A stretch of DNA of 64,000 nucleotides from JAZDLX01 sp964538455 (GTDB lineage: Bacteria; Electryoneota; Electryoneia; Electryoneales; Electryoneaceae): the NCBI GenBank assembly GCA_964538455.1, contig CAZIDZ010000001.1, forward strand, positions 1 through 64,000, given 5' to 3'. The translations under genes and the position numbers were made by a program. Below, piece by piece: positions 41,295 through 49,916 of this stretch (positions are counted from its first letter, which is position 1; the number at the start of each line of letters is the position of its first letter). The notes below the pieces were generated by a model, which was not told where the DNA came from, ran no database searches, and saw only the letters and a list, made by a program, of their open reading frames with translations.

Positions 41295-41939
41295 CTACAC
41301 GGTCTTCAGGACCTCCTGAAGAACCGCCTGCTCCGGCACCAGGCCTTCCAGTGCATGCGTTTCATTGATCACCGTCCGCGGCACACCTTGCACATTGTAT
41401 TTCATCGCGAGATGCGGGAATTCCGTCGCCTCCACCATGTCCGCCCGTACCTTGTCGGACTCGAAGGCGATCTGGTGCGCCAGCCGCACCGCACCGGGAC
41501 AGTACGGGCATGTGGGCGTGACGAAAACCTGCATGTGCACCGGACCGCTGAGCGTCGCAAGCGCCTGTCGGGTTTCTTCCTCGAGGCCGCTGTCGTTGGC
41601 CGAAACCATCAGGATGTCCTCAAGCAGACTGGCAAATTCGTACCCGCTGGGAATGCCGAAGTAGCGGATGTCCCGGTCCACACCGTCCTCGCCGAGCAGC
41701 ACGATCGCGGGAACCTGGGAGATGTTATGCTCTTCCGAGATCTGCTTGTCAGTGATCAGGTTGTACTCTTCCAGTTCAAGTTTGTCCGAAAGTTCGGAGA
41801 TTTCCCGCAGCAACTCACCGGTTTCCCGGCAGTACTGGCACTCGAGCTCCTGCGTGAAGTAAACCAGCTTCACCCTGCCGGTCATCTCGGTCAAGCGTTC
41901 ACGGACCGTTTGTTTGTCCTTGTCTCGAAGAATCGCCAT
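41295..41939 (-). CDS. PDO-like double thioredoxin-fold protein
   Basis: 214 residues, AAGGAAGG eight bases before the ATG. Two thioredoxin/glutaredoxin domains in tandem: CQYC at 34-37 and CPYC at 144-147, with cis-Pro loops ISQVPAIVLLG and VQGVPRTVINE. This is the layout of protein disulfide oxidoreductases (PDO) of thermophiles and of AhpF N-terminal domains. Cytoplasmic, no signal peptide. First gene of the operon, 37 bases before the sigma factor, so it may set the thiol state that the sigma/anti-sigma pair reads. Family firm, role inferred. Confidence 0.91.
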   Translation of the reverse strand: MAILRDKDKQTVRERLTEMTGRVKLVYFTQELECQYCRETGELLREISELSDKLELEEYNLITDKQISEEHNISQVPAIVLLGEDGVDRDIRYFGIPSGYEFASLLEDILMVSANDSGLEEETRQALATLSGPVHMQVFVTPTCPYCPGAVRLAHQIAFESDKVRADMVEATEFPHLAMKYNVQGVPRTVINETHALEGLVPEQAVLQEVLKTV

Positions 41940-42203
41940 CGTGCAGCCTTCCTTCTAAGTATCAACGTCTCTGTTTTCGTTCCCGGTGACGGCACGGACA
42001 GCGGTTGATCGAATTCCTCGCCCGTGGCATCGTGCGTTCCCTACCCTAGGATGCACCAGGCGGGCGGATGTTGCGGGGGACACGGGCGGAGGAGAGTCTC
42101 CGCTACGCGCGAAGGAGCCTCCTTCTGGAGACCGGGTTGCCGGACAGCACCGCCGCAGGGGCTATTTTCCGGCACAGACAGCGGTTCACGGCGAGGCGCG
42201 GTG

Positions 42204-42554
42204 ATGAGCATCGAAATCGGCTGGTTTTCCCTGGACGGCCCTTTTCCCTCCGAGGGTGAGCTGCAAGCGAAACCGGGTGTTTTCGCGATTCTCTCCCTGG
42301 AAGAAAACGGGCGGTACAACATGCTCGACGTGGATGAGGGGGAGAACGTCGCGGAAGCCGTGCGAACCCATCCGCGGCGCTCCTGCTGGGACGAGCACAC
42401 CGGGAAGACACTTCATTACGCCACATACTACCTGCCGAAAGAGGAGGCGGAGGCGCGCGCGACCATCGTCAAGGAGATCCGGATGCAGTATGTGATGGCG
42501 TGCTCGCCGCCGGAGACTCCCACCAAGGGCTGGTGGCGGCCGGAGGAGCAGTGA
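42204..42554 (+). CDS. Conserved hypothetical protein, 116 aa
   Basis: 116 residues from ATG 42204 with GAGG seven bases upstream; the open frame extends 60 codons further but reads as non-coding. Notable residues: GVFAILSLEENGRYNMLDV, HPRRSCW and a C-terminal IRMQYVMACSPPETP. The pattern (G-V-x-A-I-L ... L-D-V ... R-R-x-C-W ... I-x-K-E-I-R-x-Q-Y) vaguely recalls small GIY-YIG-fold proteins, but the key nuclease residues are not convincing. Cytoplasmic. Divergent from the PDO operon and followed by a repeat cluster. Confidence 0.6.
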   Translation: MSIEIGWFSLDGPFPSEGELQAKPGVFAILSLEENGRYNMLDVDEGENVAEAVRTHPRRSCWDEHTGKTLHYATYYLPKEEAEARATIVKEIRMQYVMACSPPETPTKGWWRPEEQ

Positions 42555-42557
42555 ACC

Positions 42558-42590
42558 GAAACCCGGCTTGCGAGCAAATCGGCCCGTTTA
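42558..42590. repeat. Constant-flank hairpin repeat, degenerate (copy 13)
   Basis: CCGAAACCCGGCTTGCGAGC then AAATCGGCCCG. Only partial pairing. Confidence 0.45.
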
Positions 42591-42614
42591 AAAAAGGAGG
42601 CTGACTCAGCTTAT

Positions 42615-42650
42615 CATGAAACCCGGGACTGAAGTCCCGGGCCACCCGAC
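42615..42650. repeat. Constant-flank hairpin repeat, GGGACT variant (copy 14)
   Basis: ATGAAACCCGGGACT, loop GA, AGTCCCGGGCCACCCG. Perfect nine-base arms. A near copy is at 60036-60072. Confidence 0.75.
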
Positions 42651-42675
42651 CGGGTCAAACGGGCGGAGAGAAAAC

Positions 42676-42716
42676 AATGAAACCCTGTTGGCCAAGCCAA
42701 CAGGGCCAAACAGGGC
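42676..42716. repeat. Constant-flank hairpin repeat, CTGTTGGC variant (copy 15)
   Basis: ATGAAACCCTGTTGGC, loop CAA, GCCAACAGGGCCAA. Links the GGCCACC and CTGTTTG variants. Confidence 0.7.
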
Positions 42717-42750
42717 AAATGGATCGTCAACCTGCCGGATACTTCTCCTT

Positions 42751-44307
42751 TCAGCGGGTCGCCCGGCTCGCCAGCTGCAGGGCACGCACGAGATCGCTGT
42801 CAAGGCCGCGCCGCCGCTCGTAGTTCGTCGGTTCGACGAGCACGTCGGGAGTCACCGGTTGCATGGTGGCGCTCGTGATTAGCTTCGCCAGCGGGAGTTG
42901 GATGCGCAGCCGTGTATGCGGGAGATCGAATCCAAACGGCTCTCCATAGAGACCTTCCGCAGCGGGAGCCTTCTCACCTCCAAGCACCGTGCCGATTTTC
43001 GCCGATTGCACCAAGCCTGCTAGCAGCGCCGCCGCGGGACCGGACTGTCCATCCACGAGGACAAAGACAGCTCCATGAAAACGCCTCCCTGCAGGAACCA
43101 GGTTCTCATCATCCGGAATTTGGATCAGGGAGCCGAGCGGCGTTTTCCAAAGCTTCGCCAGCTTCTTATCGAACAGCGGAGGGTAAAACCGCCCCAGCAG
43201 GGGCACCTTGCGGGCAAACCAGAGCCGCGAGGTTTTTGTCGAGCGCAGTTCGCGCGCGGTGACCACCGGAACCAAGCGATCGGCGAGCCGCGAAAGCACC
43301 GTGCGGACCGCATCTACCCCCTCTCCGGGGGTGCCCCGCAGGTCGAGGATCAGCGCACCGGCATTATCGGTCTCCAACTCAGTGACCAGGGCATCCATCG
43401 CGAAATCCAGGCCGGAGTAATCCTCCAATTCGCTGACCCTGACGAACCCGACACGCTCCCGGCGCTGGAAGGAATACGTCCAAGGAACCCGCGTTTTCTC
43501 AATTACCAGGCCGTTTTTCCGATCCTCGCTCATCGCTCCCTGGGGAACTCCGAGGAGGTTTCTGGCAATCGGTCCGCCGCGCACACCGGGCCGCCGGACA
43601 ACAACCGCAAAGGGGCTTTCGAACCCGTACACCAGCCACTCGAGCTCGCGCCAGTGGCGGCCCAGTTTCCAATAGCGGTAGTCGTCCGTGCCCCCACTGA
43701 CATACTGCATGAGGCGAACACGCAACTGCTCGACGGGCACCCCGTTGATCGAAAGCACATTCGCCCCGACTGCGATCAGGGTGTCGCTGGAGTAATTGTG
43801 CGCGACGGCGATCCCGTCGGCGGCTACATCCAGATCAAGCGGCAGCAGCAGCGCGCCCTGTTCGATATAATCGTCACGCTCCTCGTGTGGAATCGACACC
43901 GCTGTCATCGGGTCACGAAAGCGGGTGAGGAGCGGAGCCACCAGCCGGTAGAACGCGATACGGTTCATCGGGGCGGTCAGTTCACCCTCGATGTGCTGAA
44001 TCTCCGCCTGGATTTCCTCCCGGGAGACATTCGCATAGAGGTTCGGGTGCAGCGTCTCAAGCCGTTCGACAAGCGTTGCCAGATCTTCCTGGAGCTGTTC
44101 CGGGGAATAGAGCCTGAAAAGCTCGGAGGAGCGGATGTTATGGTGCTTGAAGGAGGGAGAGTTCACGGCAACAAGCACGACCAGGGCGACGACCAGCAGC
44201 ACGAGGATTTCGCCGATACCTACTCCTGACCCGCCACCGCCTCTGCCCCTCTGCTTCGAACGCATTTTAGTTCGCGCCTTGGCCCGCTTGACCCGATAGG
44301 CGTTCAT
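42751..44307 (-). CDS. S41-family (C-terminal-processing-like) peptidase, atypical
   Basis: 518 residues from ATG 44307 with GAGGG six bases upstream. A basic N terminus and one membrane helix (about 33-50) anchor it with the bulk outside. A PDZ-like middle (ANVLSINGVPVEQLR near 185) is followed by GALILDLRGTPGEG near 305 and the Ser motif FVLVDGQSGPAAALLAGL near 425, as in S41 peptidases. The Lys that follows in tail-specific proteases (F-G-K) is not at its usual place and the N-terminal D-G-H-T motif reads DPMT, so the catalytic set is incomplete or different. Family call good, activity uncertain. Confidence 0.8.
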   Translation of the reverse strand: MNAYRVKRAKARTKMRSKQRGRGGGGSGVGIGEILVLLVVALVVLVAVNSPSFKHHNIRSSELFRLYSPEQLQEDLATLVERLETLHPNLYANVSREEIQAEIQHIEGELTAPMNRIAFYRLVAPLLTRFRDPMTAVSIPHEERDDYIEQGALLLPLDLDVAADGIAVAHNYSSDTLIAVGANVLSINGVPVEQLRVRLMQYVSGGTDDYRYWKLGRHWRELEWLVYGFESPFAVVVRRPGVRGGPIARNLLGVPQGAMSEDRKNGLVIEKTRVPWTYSFQRRERVGFVRVSELEDYSGLDFAMDALVTELETDNAGALILDLRGTPGEGVDAVRTVLSRLADRLVPVVTARELRSTKTSRLWFARKVPLLGRFYPPLFDKKLAKLWKTPLGSLIQIPDDENLVPAGRRFHGAVFVLVDGQSGPAAALLAGLVQSAKIGTVLGGEKAPAAEGLYGEPFGFDLPHTRLRIQLPLAKLITSATMQPVTPDVLVEPTNYERRRGLDSDLVRALQLASRATR

Positions 44308-44440
44308 CGTCACCCTCGCCTCGCTTCCTGACCGACTCGGTGTTCCCTTCCGGGATTCGCATCAAATATACGGACCGGCATCACACCACCTTTGCCTCGC
44401 GCTCGCGAAGGAAAGACGTCCAGCCGTTCCGAGAGTCTCG

Positions 44441-44776
44441 CTACTCTTTGTTTCTTAATTCTTTCAAATAATCCGCCAAGGATCCGCCACCCGATCCATC
44501 CGGCAGCGAGCGCAGCCATGCCCTGGCGGGTTCGAGAGCGCCAGAAACGAGGCGCGCCCACCGTATCCTCCCCTCAACCCGCCGCTCAACGAGAGCCGCT
44601 TCACCCAGTTGGCGGAGGTGGCGCGAGATCGCTGGCATCGTCACGTGGCAGAGATCCGTCAGTTCGGTGACCGTGGCCTCGCCGTGTAGAAGGTGCTGCA
44701 GGATTCGCCTCCGCACGGGATTCGAGAGCGCTCCAAAGAGAGCGTCCAGACGGTCGCCGGAGTCCCCGAGATCCAT
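44441..44776 (-). CDS. ArsR-family winged-helix regulator
   Basis: 111 residues, GGGAGG seven bases before the ATG. Winged helix-turn-helix: ALSNPVRRRILQHLLHGE, then VTELTDLCHVTMPAISRHLRQLG and the wing VERRVEGRIRWARL. Metal-binding Cys pairs of the classical metal sensors are absent (only one Cys, in DLCHVT), so it resembles the metal-free ArsR proteins that act on neighbours. It is divergent from the glycosylasparaginase gene; a short symmetrical stretch in the shared intergenic region may be its operator. Confidence 0.9.
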   Translation of the reverse strand: MDLGDSGDRLDALFGALSNPVRRRILQHLLHGEATVTELTDLCHVTMPAISRHLRQLGEAALVERRVEGRIRWARLVSGALEPARAWLRSLPDGSGGGSLADYLKELRNKE

Positions 44777-44859
44777 CCACCACCTCCCATTTCACCTCTT
44801 CGTAAAACTACTCCTGTCCCCGAGCGGGGGCAAGCCTCCAGTGCAAGCTTTTATTTTTA

Positions 44860-44873
44860 GTATATCTGGATAC
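44860..44873. promoter_or_regulatory. Possible ArsR operator
   Basis: GTATATCTGGATAC in the divergent region; GTAT and ATAC ends are symmetrical and TATACT on the minus strand could be a -10 box. Weak evidence. Confidence 0.28.
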
Positions 44874-44990
44874 GCCTCGACATTCTCAGCAGACATTCCG
44901 CCCGGGCCACTGGACAGCATTGACGTTGTTCTCTTGCCGCCCTCTCCCCCTTTCGATACCTTCCCTCAACGCAACCAGGGAGGCAAACCA

Positions 44991-46052
44991 ATGGGATCGA
45001 TGAAGATGAACCGTCGCGAGTTTCTTGGGACTTCCGCGGCGGCGGCGGCCGGGCTTTCGCTCGCATTCGCCGGTGGGCCGGCGATAGCCGCGCCAAAGAA
45101 AGGAAAACAGGTATTTATGGCTGTCTCGTCCGCTAATGGACTGAAGGCGTTGGAGCGCGCGGTCGAGCGAATGGAGGCCGGGGATGATCCACTCGACGCC
45201 GCGATTGCGGGGGTGAATCTCGTGGAGGACGACCCGGAAGATTATTCTGTGGGGTACGGCGGGCTTCCCAACGAAGAGGGTGTCGTGGAGCTCGACGCGG
45301 CGGTAATGCACGGTCCCACGCATCGCGCCGGGGCTGTCGCGAGCCTGCAGAACATCCGCAATCCCAGCAAGGTGGCGAAGCTGGTGATGGACCAGACGGA
45401 CCATGTCCTGCTCGTCGGACCCGGAGCGCTGGCGTTCGCCAAAGCACAGGGGTTCAAGGAGGAAAACCTGCTGACGGAGAAGGCACGAAAGCTCTGGCTT
45501 TATTGGAAGCAGACTCTTTCGCCGGTCGATGACTGGCTGACTCCGCCGCCGGATCAGGTGGACCCGGAGATCAAGGCGATCGTCGAACGCATCACGGGAA
45601 CGATTCACCTCAGCGCGCGAAACCGCGAGGGCGACATCTCCTGCGTGACCACCACCAGCGGGCTGTTTTTCAAGCTCCCGGGACGGGTCGGAGACAGCCC
45701 GATCATCGGCGCAGGGCTTTACGTGGACAACGAAATCGGCTCCACAGGGTCCACGGGCCGTGGGGAGGCCAACCTCCAGAATCTCTGCTCCTTTCAGGCG
45801 GTGCAGTTGATGAAACAAGGGTTGGGCCCGGTGGACGCGGGCCTTGAAGTGCTGCGCGAGGTGGCAAAACACACAATGGAAAAACACCTGCTCGACGACC
45901 GGGGACGGCCAAATTTCGGCCTCAAATTCTACCTGCTGAGGAAGGACGGGCAGTACGCGGGGGTGTCGATGCTCGGTCCGGCGCAATTCGCCGTTTGCGA
46001 CGAAAACCGGGGGGCACGGCTCGAGGACTGCGCAACGTTGTACGGCGATTGA
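44991..46052 (+). CDS. Tat-exported glycosylasparaginase-type Ntn hydrolase
   Basis: 353 residues from ATG 44991 with GGGAGG eight bases upstream. Twin-arginine signal MNRREFLGTSAAAAAG. Family T2 Ntn hydrolase: the autocleavage nucleophile is Thr204 in ITGTIHLSAR, and RVGDSPIIGAGLY near 232 forms the substrate pocket; the N-terminal half has GYGGLPNEEGVVELDA. After self-cleavage it would hydrolyse N4-(beta-N-acetylglucosaminyl)-asparagine, releasing the sugar from glycopeptides in the periplasm. His replaces the Gly that normally follows T-I/V in the nucleophile motif. A terminator follows 20 bases past the stop. Confidence 0.92.
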   Translation: MGSMKMNRREFLGTSAAAAAGLSLAFAGGPAIAAPKKGKQVFMAVSSANGLKALERAVERMEAGDDPLDAAIAGVNLVEDDPEDYSVGYGGLPNEEGVVELDAAVMHGPTHRAGAVASLQNIRNPSKVAKLVMDQTDHVLLVGPGALAFAKAQGFKEENLLTEKARKLWLYWKQTLSPVDDWLTPPPDQVDPEIKAIVERITGTIHLSARNREGDISCVTTTSGLFFKLPGRVGDSPIIGAGLYVDNEIGSTGSTGRGEANLQNLCSFQAVQLMKQGLGPVDAGLEVLREVAKHTMEKHLLDDRGRPNFGLKFYLLRKDGQYAGVSMLGPAQFAVCDENRGARLEDCATLYGD

Positions 46053-46070
46053 ACCCGCCGTACCTTACGA

Positions 46071-46096
46071 ACCCGGCTTTGCGCCGGGCTTTTTTC
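46071..46096 (+). terminator. Rho-independent terminator after glycosylasparaginase
   Basis: CCCGGC, loop TTTGC, GCCGGG then CTTTTTT. Confidence 0.85.
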
Positions 46097-46109
46097 TGCG
46101 GATTCAGTG

Positions 46110-48881
46110 ATGGATGAAGAGATGACCCGAGGACAACGGCGCCTGTCGCTGGCGCTGCTAACAACCGTCGTCGTGCTCACCGCCGCTCTCGCCGCCCAGG
46201 ACGCCCGGGACCCCTACCCGCCGCTTGTGCGGGACGTGCTCGAGGTGCGTGATTCCCTGACCGCCGCGTACACCACGGCGCTTGGGATGGACCGCGCGCT
46301 GCTCGCATGGCAACTGGGCGTCTGGTGCCGCGACCCCGAAACCGCCGCGGTGCGGCCCTGGAACGACCGCGTCACCGCCCTGTTTGACATGGCGATGATG
46401 AAACGCGGCCGCTACACCCTTTCCCGGGAGGATTATCCGCACGGTCCCGAGGGTCAGGACTTCATCACGCCCCCTCATTGGACAAAAGCGCTTCGCGACC
46501 TCGACGCAGACTTCGCCGCGGAGCATTTCGACAAGCTCGGCGAGACCTACTGGAACCACTGGCCGGGATTGCTCGACGAGATCAAGGCGATCGCCGAAGC
46601 CCGTCTTGCGGACCGGCGCCATGACCTCGACAGTTCGCTGGCCAGCTACCGCCAGGCGTTCGAGCTCGCTTCCGACGACGCCCTACGCGGCATCGCCGTG
46701 CTGGGTGCGGCCAACGAACTGAACCGGAAAGAGAAACACCAGGCGGCGCTCGACACACTGCTGTGGGCGGTGAAGCACGGCGGTTTCTCCGATGACGCCC
46801 TGTTCGCGATCGGCCGCACGCTGATTTACCTGGGGCGAATCCGGGAGGCGATCTCGATGTTGGAGATCACGCTGGAGGTGAATCCCTACCACGAGCAGGC
46901 GCACTATTTCCTCGGCAACGGCTACACGTCCCTGAACTACACCCAGATCGAGCAAGTCCACCCGGAAGCATTCCCCGCCTCTGATGAGGAGCGCGAGGAG
47001 CTGAAAGGCGCGAAATCATTGATGAAATCCGGCCTCTATCCGGAGGCGGCGGACTCTCTGATGGCCCTGCGGCGCCTCCACGCGAGCTGGATCGAACCGG
47101 TGGTGATGCTGGCGGAAATCTCCTGGCTGAAGGGGGAAATGGACCTTTCCGAAGCATTCTGCCAGGAAGCGTTGAAGCTGATCCCGGCCTATGGACGGGC
47201 GCATGCGATCTTCGCGAGGGTGCAGGAAACGCGCCGGCTGAGCCGGTCGGCCCGACGCGTCGCCTTCCGCGAAAAATACCTCGCCGAGCCGACGCCGGAG
47301 GTGCCCACGATTGAAGAGTACGTGCTCAACTGGAACGAGCTGACGCCGCGTCATAAAAAAGCTGTCACGATGTCTCTCTACCCGTGGCGGCGGTTCATCC
47401 CGGTGCTTCAAGAGACGGGTTCGACACTCTACATCAAACCCCTTCACGAACTGCTCTCAGACGCGCCCTATATGACCCCGCTGCGTGATCAGCGGATCAA
47501 CCTGGACAGCCGCCTCTGGGACGACGTTCGGGGAGCCGGTGGATTCCACACGGTGACCGGGATCGAGGACGTTGAACGCCAGCTTTATGGAGGGTACAAC
47601 ACCGTCGTGCACGAGGTCACCCACCAGGTGCACGGAGTGCTGACGACACCCGAGAAAAAGCGGCTGCAGGAGGCATACCAGAACGCCAAGGCGAAGGCGG
47701 CCGAAGGCGAGGACGTCTTCATGTCCAGCTACCAGGCGTCCACGGTGTGGGAGTACTTCGCGGAAGGGGTGAACGCCTTCGTCTCCCCGACGATCGATCA
47801 ATGGGACGAGCGTGAAATCGTCCGCGACCGGCTTGGGCGGGACACAGCACTTGTTTCGATCGTTCGTGATTACCTCGCCATCGATGACATGGCGCCTTAT
47901 TACACCGAGGGGCATGTCAACGCGACCTACCAGGATCTCGAAGAGGGGAGGGCGGAGCACGCCTGGAGCCGCCTACAAAAAATCGACAGCACGTTCTCGA
48001 CCACGCGGCCGGTGCTCGCGGCACGGTCCACGGTCGCTTCGCTGCTCGGGAAAGACTCGATCGCCGTCGGCGCCGCCCAGGCTTACATTGAACAGTACCC
48101 CGATGAACCGGACGGCTATGCGCTGCTGTCCACAGCGCTGGAACATGCACCGGAAGGGGCCTGGAAGGAAACAGCGATAAGTGTGCTTGAGCGCGGACTG
48201 GCGCGCACAACCCTCCAGCCCCGCTACCCGCTGCAGCTGGCGCTCGCGCGGGAACGGCAGCTTGCGGGAGCCTTCACCGCGGCGCTGGCGTTGTACGACA
48301 GCGCACTGGCGGTGCAGGCGGATCTGCCCGAGGCGCTCTGGGGATCCGCGGAGACTCTCGCTGACAGCGCAATGATATCCGACGAGGCGGCTCCGTTCAC
48401 GGAAGCCGATTCCATCTATCAACACGCAGTCGTGCTTCGTAGCGGGGTTGCCGAATTGCGGCTCGATTACGCACGGATGCTGATCGCGGAGGCGAAGTAC
48501 GACGAAGCAGACGAGCAGATTACGGAAGCGGAGGCGCTGATTCCGGGGGATCCGCTCGCGGCGGCCTACCGTGCGTGGCTGATTACGGCGATGGGCGACA
48601 CAGCCCGTGCGCGCAAACTCCTACTCCCCGCACTGTCGAACGCCCCCGTGCCGGACGAGACCCAGGTTCTGGCCTCATGGGTCGGGGTAACGGGCCGGCC
48701 CTCCCTGGAGCTCCTGCTTGGAAAAATGGCGCAGGAGACGCCGCGCTACGTGTACAACCCCCGCCGTTACCGCTACGAAACGCGCGGAGAGTTGCTGCCC
48801 TGGTACATGGTTCTGCTGCGGCAATCGCTGGAGGTGGCCTCTGCGGACAGTGCGGAGGGCGCGAAAGCAACTCAGGATTGA
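46110..48881 (+). CDS. TPR protein with embedded HExxH metalloprotease domain
   Basis: About 923 residues; GTG 46107, ATG 46110 or ATG 46122 could each start it. A hydrophobic signal segment (about 12-30) indicates export. Tetratricopeptide-like helices span about 160-400. A zinc protease core follows: HEVTHQVHG at about 501-509 and, 45 residues later, WEYFAEGVNAF, whose Glu gives the third ligand, as in gluzincins of the anthrax-lethal-factor-like (ATLF) type. More TPR-like helices fill 640-850. I do not recall a named family with this TPR-protease-TPR order. Substrate unknown. Confidence 0.78.
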   Translation: MDEEMTRGQRRLSLALLTTVVVLTAALAAQDARDPYPPLVRDVLEVRDSLTAAYTTALGMDRALLAWQLGVWCRDPETAAVRPWNDRVTALFDMAMMKRGRYTLSREDYPHGPEGQDFITPPHWTKALRDLDADFAAEHFDKLGETYWNHWPGLLDEIKAIAEARLADRRHDLDSSLASYRQAFELASDDALRGIAVLGAANELNRKEKHQAALDTLLWAVKHGGFSDDALFAIGRTLIYLGRIREAISMLEITLEVNPYHEQAHYFLGNGYTSLNYTQIEQVHPEAFPASDEEREELKGAKSLMKSGLYPEAADSLMALRRLHASWIEPVVMLAEISWLKGEMDLSEAFCQEALKLIPAYGRAHAIFARVQETRRLSRSARRVAFREKYLAEPTPEVPTIEEYVLNWNELTPRHKKAVTMSLYPWRRFIPVLQETGSTLYIKPLHELLSDAPYMTPLRDQRINLDSRLWDDVRGAGGFHTVTGIEDVERQLYGGYNTVVHEVTHQVHGVLTTPEKKRLQEAYQNAKAKAAEGEDVFMSSYQASTVWEYFAEGVNAFVSPTIDQWDEREIVRDRLGRDTALVSIVRDYLAIDDMAPYYTEGHVNATYQDLEEGRAEHAWSRLQKIDSTFSTTRPVLAARSTVASLLGKDSIAVGAAQAYIEQYPDEPDGYALLSTALEHAPEGAWKETAISVLERGLARTTLQPRYPLQLALARERQLAGAFTAALALYDSALAVQADLPEALWGSAETLADSAMISDEAAPFTEADSIYQHAVVLRSGVAELRLDYARMLIAEAKYDEADEQITEAEALIPGDPLAAAYRAWLITAMGDTARARKLLLPALSNAPVPDETQVLASWVGVTGRPSLELLLGKMAQETPRYVYNPRRYRYETRGELLPWYMVLLRQSLEVASADSAEGAKATQD

Positions 48882-48936
48882 AGATGTCGAGGGCGCTCGC
48901 CGGGCGGCTGGAGCGTCCGGGACTGGTTCGATCCGG

Positions 48937-49692
48937 TCAGTGCAACACCCTGCCGAAACGCGCGAGGCTGAACCTGTCGAGGAGTGGTTTGGCCTTGCTC
49001 GTTAGATCTAGCGAGAACGTCGTTATCCGTGCGCATCCGACCACATCGCTCTCTTTGACCGGCCCGAAGTAGCGGCTGTCGAAGGAGTCGTCCCTGTTGT
49101 CTCCCATCAGGAACAGGTATCCCTTGGGGACGGTGTATGGCCCCCAGTTGTCGCGGTTTCCCAACCATGCGGGAATGCCGTATTGGGGCACCCCGGCTAC
49201 CAGCGTCTGCGGGTCGGAATGCACCGCCCAAGGCTCGTCGCGCCGCACCCCATCCACATAGAGCTGTTTGTCTCGAAGCTCAACCGTCTGTCCGCCAACA
49301 GCCACAACACGCTTCACATAAGGTGTTTTTTGGTCTACGGGCACCTCGACGACGACAAGGTCGTTGGGGTGCGCCTTGCGTAAACCGGGAAACTTGATCG
49401 TTGGCACGGGCACGCCGAAATCCGTGTAGGGCACTCCAATCCACTGCGGTGTGCGGGGGCCGAGGGTCACCTTGTCGGCGATCAGATAGTCCCCGGGCAT
49501 GATCGTAGCTTCCATTGACCCGGTAGGAACGTAATAGGCCTGGACCAGCCCCACCTGGAGCGCGGTGACGATAAGAATGACGATCGCGATTTCACGCACC
49601 CAAGAGAGCACCACCGGCACCGCGCCTCTCCGGGACGGCCCCTCGGCAGCATTTTTGCCGTCCGTTTTCTTCTCGACTTTGCTGCTCGCCAT
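48937..49692 (-). CDS. lepB: Signal peptidase I
   Basis: 251 residues from ATG 49692 (AGAGG seven bases upstream). One membrane helix at about 32-52. Catalytic Ser59 in PTGSMEATIMPGD and Lys127 in PYVKRVVAVGG, then GDNRDDSFDSRYFGPV near the C terminus. It cleaves signal peptides of Sec and Tat exported proteins on the outer face of the inner membrane, which the many exported proteins in this window require. Converges on the TPR protease gene 55 bases away. Confidence 0.96.
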   Translation of the reverse strand: MASSKVEKKTDGKNAAEGPSRRGAVPVVLSWVREIAIVILIVTALQVGLVQAYYVPTGSMEATIMPGDYLIADKVTLGPRTPQWIGVPYTDFGVPVPTIKFPGLRKAHPNDLVVVEVPVDQKTPYVKRVVAVGGQTVELRDKQLYVDGVRRDEPWAVHSDPQTLVAGVPQYGIPAWLGNRDNWGPYTVPKGYLFLMGDNRDDSFDSRYFGPVKESDVVGCARITTFSLDLTSKAKPLLDRFSLARFGRVLH

Positions 49693-49916
49693 ACTGCACC
49701 TCTCGCGGTAAATCCCTTCCACAGTGAAAATACGCGGCCAATGTGAATCGGTTCCCGTAGACGACAGTGGACAATAGGATTTCGCCCGCGTTTTGTCTCT
49801 TTACGACATCCGGCTCTCCGTTGCCCCCACAAGCGACGGACCCTAGCTTGCCACAAATGAACCGTCCGGGGAGAGTCCCCGGGCTGCGGCGACAACCACT
49901 CGATCTTGGATTTCCC

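Noticed and set aside
44667..44990. Upstream in-frame extension of the glycosylasparaginase
   Set aside because: It would bury the twin-arginine signal and overlaps the ArsR gene; the ribosome site supports 44991.
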